Positions 8,395 to 12,937 of a DNA stretch of 12,937 nucleotides are shown piece after piece. How positions within the stretch are numbered: the stretch's first letter is position 1; each line of letters begins with the position of its first letter. The position numbers were made by a program, and so were the translations under genes. This DNA comes from an uncultured Ruminococcus sp. (lineage in GTDB: Bacteria; Bacillota_A; Clostridia; RUG12999). The DNA lies in contig CACZTG010000087.1 of the NCBI GenBank assembly GCA_902783995.1, positions 1-12,937 of the forward strand. The letters run 5' to 3'. Under the pieces are notes generated by a model. That model did no database searches. It had not been told where the DNA came from and was given only the letters and a program-made list of their open reading frames with translations.

Positions 8395-9249
8395 ATGAAA
8401 AAAATTATTTTTTTCCTTATTGCGATGCTTTTGTTTTCCGGCTGCGGAGCGAAAAACAGGCATTGCGAAAACACAGAGAGTACCGGAAAAGCGGTGAATG
8501 AAACCGCAGAGAAAAAACGGGATAATACCGGGCCGAAGAGAGAAATTTTTGTGCTTGACGGGCTTGACAATACGCTTATAGGCTGGGGTATAAAGAAAAA
8601 TGAGGGCGCGGCGCCGGATGTGCCGTCCGATATCAGGGAAATGCTTAAAAAGTACAACGGTTTTTATATGGGCGATGAAAACAGTAACAGAATTTATCTT
8701 ACCTTTGACGAAGGGTACGAAAACGGGCATACAGCCGATATACTCGATACTTTAAAAAAGAATGATGTGAAAGCGGCATTTTTTGTGACGGGAGCATATG
8801 TGGAAAGAGAAGCGGAGCTTGTTAAACGTATGGCAAAAGAAGGGCATATTATAGGAAATCATTCGGTAAATCACCCATCGCTGCCCGAAACAGGCGATGA
8901 AGAATTTGAAAAAGAGCTTAAAGAGCTTGACGGTATGGTTGAAAAAATTACGGGAATAAAAATGAAATATGTCCGCCCGCCAAAAGGAGAGTACAGTGAA
9001 AGGGTACTTGCGCATATCAGCAATATGGGATATACAAGCGTTTTCTGGAGCTTTGCTTATCTTGACTGGGACGTAACAATGCAGCGTGGCGCGGATTACG
9101 CCTATAATCAGATAATGCCTTATACGGTGGGCGGCGAGGTGCTTCTCCTTCACGCCGTATCGGCGGATAATGCCGATGTTCTTGACAGATTTATAAAAGA
9201 CGCAAGGTCAAAGGGCTTTGAATTTGGCTCGATTGATGAAATAGGGTGA
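8395..9249 (+). CDS. PdaA-like polysaccharide deacetylase, predicted lipoprotein
   Basis: The product has 284 residues. MKKIIFFLIAMLLFSGC is a lipoprotein signal with the lipobox FSGC and acylated Cys17, so the enzyme should sit on the outer face of the membrane; Phe at -3 is slightly unusual. The NodB domain (~98-284) has motif 1 TFDEGYEN (103-110), metal-binding His in HSVNH (156-160), motif 3 RPPKGEYS (194-201) and LLHAVS (251-256). These match the B. subtilis PdaA branch, which removes acetyl groups from MurNAc and supports muramic delta-lactam formation in spore cortex. Here the role is inferred only as peptidoglycan de-N-acetylation. ATG 8395 was chosen because it begins the signal peptide. 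GGAAAGG lies 13 nt upstream, a long spacing, and the frame could extend to TTG 8356, but that would bury the signal. It precedes glmM but probably has a separate promoter. Confidence 0.88.
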   Translation: MKKIIFFLIAMLLFSGCGAKNRHCENTESTGKAVNETAEKKRDNTGPKREIFVLDGLDNTLIGWGIKKNEGAAPDVPSDIREMLKKYNGFYMGDENSNRIYLTFDEGYENGHTADILDTLKKNDVKAAFFVTGAYVEREAELVKRMAKEGHIIGNHSVNHPSLPETGDEEFEKELKELDGMVEKITGIKMKYVRPPKGEYSERVLAHISNMGYTSVFWSFAYLDWDVTMQRGADYAYNQIMPYTVGGEVLLLHAVSADNADVLDRFIKDARSKGFEFGSIDEIG

Positions 9250-9320
9250 CGATATTTAAAGAAAAATACAAAAATAGCTATTTTTATATAAAAAAAGAGC
9301 CTAAAACAGCAAAAACATAG

Positions 9321-9349
9321 TTGCATTTAAGGAAAAATAGTGATATAAT
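9321..9349 (+). promoter_or_regulatory. Probable glmM-glmS promoter
   Basis: TTGCAT (9321-9326), a 17-nt spacer and an extended -10 TGA-TATAAT (TATAAT at 9344-9349) lie 51 bases before glmM. A GTGAGGG ribosome binding site follows, 6 nt before ATG 9401. Confidence 0.7.
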
Positions 9350-9400
9350 GTAATTTGTTTATGATTAATATACAAAAGATATGAAAAGTGAGGGAATAAA

Positions 9401-10762
9401 ATGGGAAAATTTTTTGGTACCGACGGTGTCAGAGGTGTCGCAGGCAGCGAGCTTACGGCAGAGCTTGCGTATAGGCTCGGAAAATTTGGCGCGTATGTTC
9501 TTACAAAACACACAAAAAGCAAAAAAACAAAAATTCTTGTCGGCAGAGATACGAGAATTTCGGGTGATATGCTCGAGAACGCGCTTGTGGCGGGTATTCT
9601 CTCAACAGGAGCCGATGCTTATATTGTGGGTGAAATTCCTACTCCGGCAATAGCGTATCTCACAAGGAAATATGAAGCGGACACCGGTGTTGTTATATCG
9701 GCTTCACATAATTCGTTTGAATATAACGGAATTAAGTTTTTTAACAGTGAAGGCTTTAAACTCAGCGATGAAATAGAAAATGAAATAGAAAGCTATCTTC
9801 TCGGTGAAAGTACCGTTGATGAAATGCCGAGCAGTGAAAACCTTGGAATAGCTGTCAGAGGCGCCAATAATGCCGAAATTGATTATGTAGAGTTTGCGGC
9901 AGGCTGCGCGCTTACAAGTCTGGAAGGCTTAAAGGTTGCTGTCGATTGCGCAAACGGGGCAGCTTTTAATGTTGCTCCGCAGGCGTTAAGACGGCTTGGC
10001 GCGGAGCTTAATGTTATAAGCAACAATCCGGACGGTATAAATATAAATAACGGCTGCGGCTCAACTCATATTGAGAAGCTGCAAAAGTTTGTTAAAGATA
10101 CGGGAGCAGATGTTGGTGTTGCTTTTGACGGCGATGCTGACAGACTTATTGCCGTTGATGAAAACGGAAATATTGTTGACGGTGACGTAATAATGGGGCT
10201 TGTGTCGATTTATCTTAAAGAACACAATAAGCTTCCCGGAAATCGTCTTATAGGAACGGTAATGAGCAATCTCGGGCTTATTCAGACCTGCGAGAAGCAC
10301 GGAATTGAGGTTGTTTGTACCAAAGTAGGTGACCGCTATGTACTTGAAAAAATGCTTGAAACGGGCGCGGTTATAGGCGGTGAGCAATCGGGGCATATTA
10401 TTTTGTTTGAGAATAACACAACGGGGGACGGACTTGTTTCGGCAATTACGCTTTTATCGGTTTTAAAAATAAGCGGCAAGAAGCTGTCCGAGCTTGCTAA
10501 GGAGATTACAATTTTACCTCAGGTGCTTGTTAATGTAAAAGTTAAAAACGAATATAAAGAGCGTCTTACCGATATAAAAGAAATATCCGAAGCGGCAAAA
10601 AAAATTGATGAGAAATACAAAGGTACGGGAAGGCTGCTTCTTCGTCCTTCCGGAACAGAGCCACTTGTAAGGATTATGATAGAAGGACAGAATATGGAAG
10701 AAATTGAAAAAGACGCGAATATGCTTGCTGAAATTGTTGAGCAGTCAATGAGCAGGCTTTAA
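9401..10762 (+). CDS. glmM: Phosphoglucosamine mutase
   Basis: This enzyme interconverts glucosamine-6-phosphate and glucosamine-1-phosphate, the second step towards UDP-GlcNAc for peptidoglycan. The product is 453 residues, normal for the family. It starts with the family signature MGKFFGTDGVRG. The phosphoserine loop SASHN has active Ser102 (variant SASHNSFEYNGIKFF), the Mg-binding loop is DGDADR (243-248), the sugar-binding loop GEQSGH (327-332) and the phosphate-binding loop RPSGTEP (415-421). All key residues are present. The SASHNSFEYNG context and the GTDGVRG start distinguish it from phosphomannomutase/phosphoglucomutase. It is followed after 21 nt by glmS, whose product makes its substrate, so the pair forms an operon. 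Confidence 0.97.
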   Translation: MGKFFGTDGVRGVAGSELTAELAYRLGKFGAYVLTKHTKSKKTKILVGRDTRISGDMLENALVAGILSTGADAYIVGEIPTPAIAYLTRKYEADTGVVISASHNSFEYNGIKFFNSEGFKLSDEIENEIESYLLGESTVDEMPSSENLGIAVRGANNAEIDYVEFAAGCALTSLEGLKVAVDCANGAAFNVAPQALRRLGAELNVISNNPDGININNGCGSTHIEKLQKFVKDTGADVGVAFDGDADRLIAVDENGNIVDGDVIMGLVSIYLKEHNKLPGNRLIGTVMSNLGLIQTCEKHGIEVVCTKVGDRYVLEKMLETGAVIGGEQSGHIILFENNTTGDGLVSAITLLSVLKISGKKLSELAKEITILPQVLVNVKVKNEYKERLTDIKEISEAAKKIDEKYKGTGRLLLRPSGTEPLVRIMIEGQNMEEIEKDANMLAEIVEQSMSRL

Positions 10763-10783
10763 AAAGAGAAAGGACGTGACAAT

Positions 10784-12610
10784 ATGTGCGGAATAGTAGG
10801 TTACATAGGAAATAAGCAGGCGGCACCGATTCTTCTCGGCGGGCTTGAAAAGCTTGAGTACAGAGGTTATGATTCTGCCGGAATAGCTATTCTTGACGGC
10901 GAAAAGATAACAATGGAAAAGACAAAGGGAAGGCTTAAGGTGCTTTCCGATAAAATACACGGCGGAGAGGACCTTAAAGGTACAATAGGTATAGGTCATA
11001 CAAGGTGGGCAACTCACGGCGCGCCTTCCGATATCAATTCGCATCCGCATCTTTCAAGAAACGGTCGCATTGCGCTTGTACATAACGGAATTATAGAAAA
11101 TTATCTTCAGATAAAGGCTCTTCTTGAAAGCGAAGGCTATACTTTTGTATCGGATACGGATACCGAGGTTGTTTCACATCTTATAGATTATTATTACAAC
11201 GGCAATATGATAGACGCCATAATCAAGGCAATTCACAGAATAGAAGGCTCTTACGCTTTCGGTATAATTTCGGTTGACCACCCAGGTGAGCTTTTTGCCG
11301 TAAGAAAATCAAGTCCGCTTATTGTAGGTCTCGGAAACGGCGAGAATTATATTGCTTCCGACATTCCGGCAATTCTTTCCCATACAAGAGATGTTTATTT
11401 TCTTGAGGATAACGAGATAGTATGGATAAAAGGTACTGATGTTAAAGTTCTTGATGTATATAAGCATGAAGTAAAAAAAGAAGTTTTCCACGTTGACTGG
11501 GATGTTTCCGCCGCGGAAAAAGGCGGGTACGAGCACTTTATGATAAAAGAAATTATGGAGCAGCCGAAAGCCATAGAGGATACGGTTTGTCCGAGAATAC
11601 AAGGAGGCAATATTGTACTTGATGACATTAAGCTTACCAAAGAACAGATAAACAGTTTAAAAAAGATATATATTATAGGCTGTGGAAGCGCTTATCATGT
11701 CGGAGTTGTCGGTAAGTACGTTATTGAAAAGCTTACAAGGATTCCCGTTGAGGTTGAACTTGCTTCGGAATTTCGTTACCGTGACCCCATTGTGGGTAAA
11801 GGCGACCTTGTTATAATAATCAGTCAGTCGGGTGAAACTGCCGACAGTCTTGCGGCACTTCGTGAAGCTAAGGCAAGAGGCGCAAGGATATTATCGGTTG
11901 TAAATGTTGTGGGAAGCTCTATTTCAAGAGAGTCGGACGATGTACTCTACACATGGGCGGGACCTGAAATTTCCGTAGCCACGACAAAAGCGTACAGTAC
12001 ACAGCTTCAGGCAATGTATCTTATAGCGCTTCATATCGGAATAAATAACGGTAAAATCAGCGAGGAAGATAAGGAGCATTATCTTGCCGAAATACAGACA
12101 ATCCCTTCAAAGGTTGCGAAAATCGTGGAAGATGTTGCGCCGCTTCAAAATTACGCTTCAAAGAAATACGGCAGCAAGGATATATTCTTCCTTGGCAGAG
12201 GACTTGACTACTGCGTTGCGCTTGAAGGCTCTTTAAAGCTTAAAGAAATATCATATATTCATTCGGAAGCATACGCTGCGGGAGAGCTGAAGCACGGTCC
12301 CATATCGCTTATTGAGGATGGCACTCTGGTTATTGCTCTTGCAACGCAGGATAAACTGTTTGAAAAGCTGTTAAGCAATATTAAAGAGGTTAAAGCAAGA
12401 GGAGCAACGGTTTTCGCGATAGCGCAGGAGGGCAATACGGAAATTGAAAAAGAGTCGGATTTTGTTATTTACATACCGAAAACTGATAATTTGTTCGCTC
12501 CCTCACTTACTGTTGTGCCGCTTCAGCTTTTCGCGTATTATGTTGCGGTAAATAAGGGCTGTGATGTTGACAAACCGAGAAATCTCGCAAAATCGGTTAC
12601 GGTTGAATAG
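10784..12610 (+). CDS. glmS: Glutamine-fructose-6-phosphate aminotransferase (isomerizing)
   Basis: This cytosolic enzyme makes glucosamine-6-phosphate from fructose-6-phosphate and glutamine, the committed step of amino-sugar synthesis. It has 608 residues, the usual length. The N-terminal Ntn glutaminase domain (~1-240) has nucleophile Cys2 in MCGIVGYIG, plus LEYRGYDSAG, HTRWATHG (72-79) and HNGIIEN. Two SIS sugar-isomerase domains follow, with CGSAYH (300-305), SQSGETADS (347-355) and a region around LKLKEISYIHSEAYAAGELKHGP. The C-terminal tail ends PRNLAKSVTVE, as is typical, and the stop is TAG. GAAAGGA lies 9 nt before ATG. The 21-nt gap after glmM leaves no room for a glmS ribozyme, and none is recognisable upstream of glmM, so regulation differs from the B. 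subtilis type. Confidence 0.98.
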   Translation: MCGIVGYIGNKQAAPILLGGLEKLEYRGYDSAGIAILDGEKITMEKTKGRLKVLSDKIHGGEDLKGTIGIGHTRWATHGAPSDINSHPHLSRNGRIALVHNGIIENYLQIKALLESEGYTFVSDTDTEVVSHLIDYYYNGNMIDAIIKAIHRIEGSYAFGIISVDHPGELFAVRKSSPLIVGLGNGENYIASDIPAILSHTRDVYFLEDNEIVWIKGTDVKVLDVYKHEVKKEVFHVDWDVSAAEKGGYEHFMIKEIMEQPKAIEDTVCPRIQGGNIVLDDIKLTKEQINSLKKIYIIGCGSAYHVGVVGKYVIEKLTRIPVEVELASEFRYRDPIVGKGDLVIIISQSGETADSLAALREAKARGARILSVVNVVGSSISRESDDVLYTWAGPEISVATTKAYSTQLQAMYLIALHIGINNGKISEEDKEHYLAEIQTIPSKVAKIVEDVAPLQNYASKKYGSKDIFFLGRGLDYCVALEGSLKLKEISYIHSEAYAAGELKHGPISLIEDGTLVIALATQDKLFEKLLSNIKEVKARGATVFAIAQEGNTEIEKESDFVIYIPKTDNLFAPSLTVVPLQLFAYYVAVNKGCDVDKPRNLAKSVTVE

Positions 12611-12634
12611 TATAAAGAAAAAAACATCGGTAAG

Positions 12635-12674
12635 AAAAATGTGGACACAGAAGGTATTCTGTGCCCACATTTTT
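12635..12674. terminator. Terminator hairpin after glmS, probably bidirectional
   Basis: The 18-nt arms (12635-12652, 12657-12674) pair with a single A-C mismatch around a 4-nt loop; the stem core is GTGGACACAG/CTGTGCCCAC and it ends in A5/T5. It begins 24 nt after the glmS stop. On the minus strand it likewise ends in T5, so it can also stop the facing orphan transcript. Confidence 0.85.
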
Positions 12675-12713
12675 GGTTTATATAAAAAACACAAGGAGAG
12701 TGTGTTTCATATT
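12635..12713 (-). ncRNA. Candidate small RNA, about 80 nt, facing glmS
   Basis: The promoter at 12748-12720 should start RNA near 12713, running left into the hairpin shared with glmS, which gives a transcript of about 80 nt. Its 5' part has a 7-bp hairpin AAACACA/TGTGTTT (12707-12687 on the minus strand) with the loop CTCTCCT, which is complementary to a Shine-Dalgarno sequence AGGAGAG. An ATG at 12710-12708 opens a 10-codon frame (MKHTLLVFFI), but it would be almost leaderless and has no ribosome binding site, so I do not call it a gene. The C-rich hairpin loop followed by a terminator is the layout of Firmicute antisense-type regulatory RNAs; that is analogy, not identification. Confidence 0.4.
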
Positions 12714-12719
12714 ACTAAT

Positions 12720-12748
12720 ATTATAGCACAAAAATATAAAAAAGTCAA
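12720..12748 (-). promoter_or_regulatory. Strong orphan promoter on the minus strand
   Basis: On the minus strand TTGACT (12748-12743), a 17-nt spacer and an extended -10 TGC-TATAAT (TATAAT at 12725-12720) make one of the best promoters in the window. It points at the 3' end of glmS, with no coding gene on its strand before the glmS terminator. Confidence 0.75.
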
Positions 12749-12816
12749 CATATTTAAGGTTTTTTTAATAAAGTTATTAAAAAACTACAAAAAAACCGAT
12801 TTTTTTATGTATTTTT

Positions 12817-12865
12817 ACCAACAAAAAATCAAAAAGTACAAAGCACAGAATGATTTTTTGTTGGT
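12817..12865 (-). terminator. Inverted repeat, possible terminator of the right-hand partial gene
   Basis: Perfect 15-bp arms ACCAACAAAAAATCA (12817-12831) and the complement (12851-12865) flank a 19-nt loop. It lies 8 nt after the stop of the minus-strand partial gene. There is no T-tract right after it on the minus strand, so termination is plausible from position only. Confidence 0.5.
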
Positions 12866-12873
12866 GTTTCGGG

Positions 12874-12937
12874 TTAATTTGTTTCCGGTTTTTCCGAATT
12901 ATTGCTTTCAAGGTCCGCGCGGTATTTTTTCATCAGC
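12874..12937 (-). CDS. C-terminal end of an unidentified gene entering from the right
   Basis: Read on the minus strand from 12936, the frame gives LMKKYRADLESNNSEKPETN and then TAA (12876-12874). The charged Lys/Glu/Asn tail, codon choice like the neighbouring genes (CTT, GAA, AAA, AAT) and the inverted repeat just after the stop suggest a real gene end. Twenty residues are too few to name a family. Confidence 0.45.
   Translation of the reverse strand, partial: LMKKYRADLESNNSEKPETN

Noticed and set aside
8701..8724. TFDEGYEN as an aberrant catalytic motif in the deacetylase
   Set aside because: The second acidic position differs from the general TFDDG, but the PdaA branch itself departs from it (TFDNGYEN in B. 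subtilis), and the metal-binding His pair and RPP motif are intact, so the enzyme is probably active.
9270..9285. Palindrome AAAAATAGCTATTTTT after the deacetylase gene as a terminator
   Set aside because: With a minimal loop only about six A-T-rich pairs remain; too weak to call a terminator.
12708..12710. 10-codon frame MKHTLLVFFI in the minus-strand RNA candidate
   Set aside because: Its ATG would be only a few bases from the predicted start of transcription and has no ribosome binding site; too short to support.
12789..12802. A7-CCGA-T7 hairpin in the right-hand gap
   Set aside because: Only A-T pairs in the stem; expected by chance in this homopolymer-rich region.
12702..12937. Plus-strand frame open from GTG 12702 to the window end, behind AAGGAGAG
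   Set aside because: The spacing to GTG is too short. The translation is Lys/Phe/Asn-rich as expected of random A+T DNA, it crosses two inverted repeats, and the minus strand gives a better gene end at 12874-12937.

Overview
The window looks like a chromosomal housekeeping segment of a low-GC Firmicute, most likely a member of the Clostridia. The basis is AAAGGA/AGGGA-type ribosome binding sites, A+T-rich intergenic DNA with TATAAT promoters (often the extended form TGn-TATAAT), heavy use of ATA, CTT and AAA codons, and the gene set: a VanW/G5-type surface protein, a ClpE-type unfoldase, RecD2 without RecBC, and a clostridial PdaA-like lipoprotein. No insertion sequence, phage gene, CRISPR array, tRNA or rRNA was seen.

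Layout: (1) 1-1305 (+), 3' part of a VanW-domain cell-envelope protein with a strong terminator. (2) 1306-1673, a convergent gap that holds a near-perfect orphan promoter and a candidate structured small RNA. (3) 1674-3497 (-), typA/bipA, complete in length but cut by one in-frame TAG at codon 87. (4) 3498-3646, a divergent promoter region. (5) 3647-5881 (+), recD2. (6) 5890-5931, a bidirectional terminator shared with the converging clpE. (7) 5930-8203 (-), clpE-like. (8) 8204-8394, a divergent promoter region. (9) 8395-9249 (+), a PdaA-like polysaccharide deacetylase lipoprotein. (10) 9401-10762 and 10784-12610 (+), glmM-glmS. (11) 12611-12873, a second convergent gap with an orphan promoter on the minus strand and a second small-RNA candidate. 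(12) 12874-12937 (-), the probable last 20 codons of a gene that enters from the right.

How the genes relate: GlmS and GlmM perform the first steps from fructose-6-phosphate to UDP-GlcNAc. PdaA-like and VanW-type proteins act on or bind the finished peptidoglycan, so the window has a cell-wall theme, interleaved with translation/stress (TypA), protein quality control (ClpE) and DNA repair (RecD2). Most genes appear to be single transcription units; glmM-glmS is the only clear operon.

The points most worth a second look are the nonsense codon in an otherwise intact typA and the two orphan-promoter transcripts. Each of these transcripts lies between converging genes and points into the hairpin shared with the facing gene. 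I found no clearly novel multi-gene system here.
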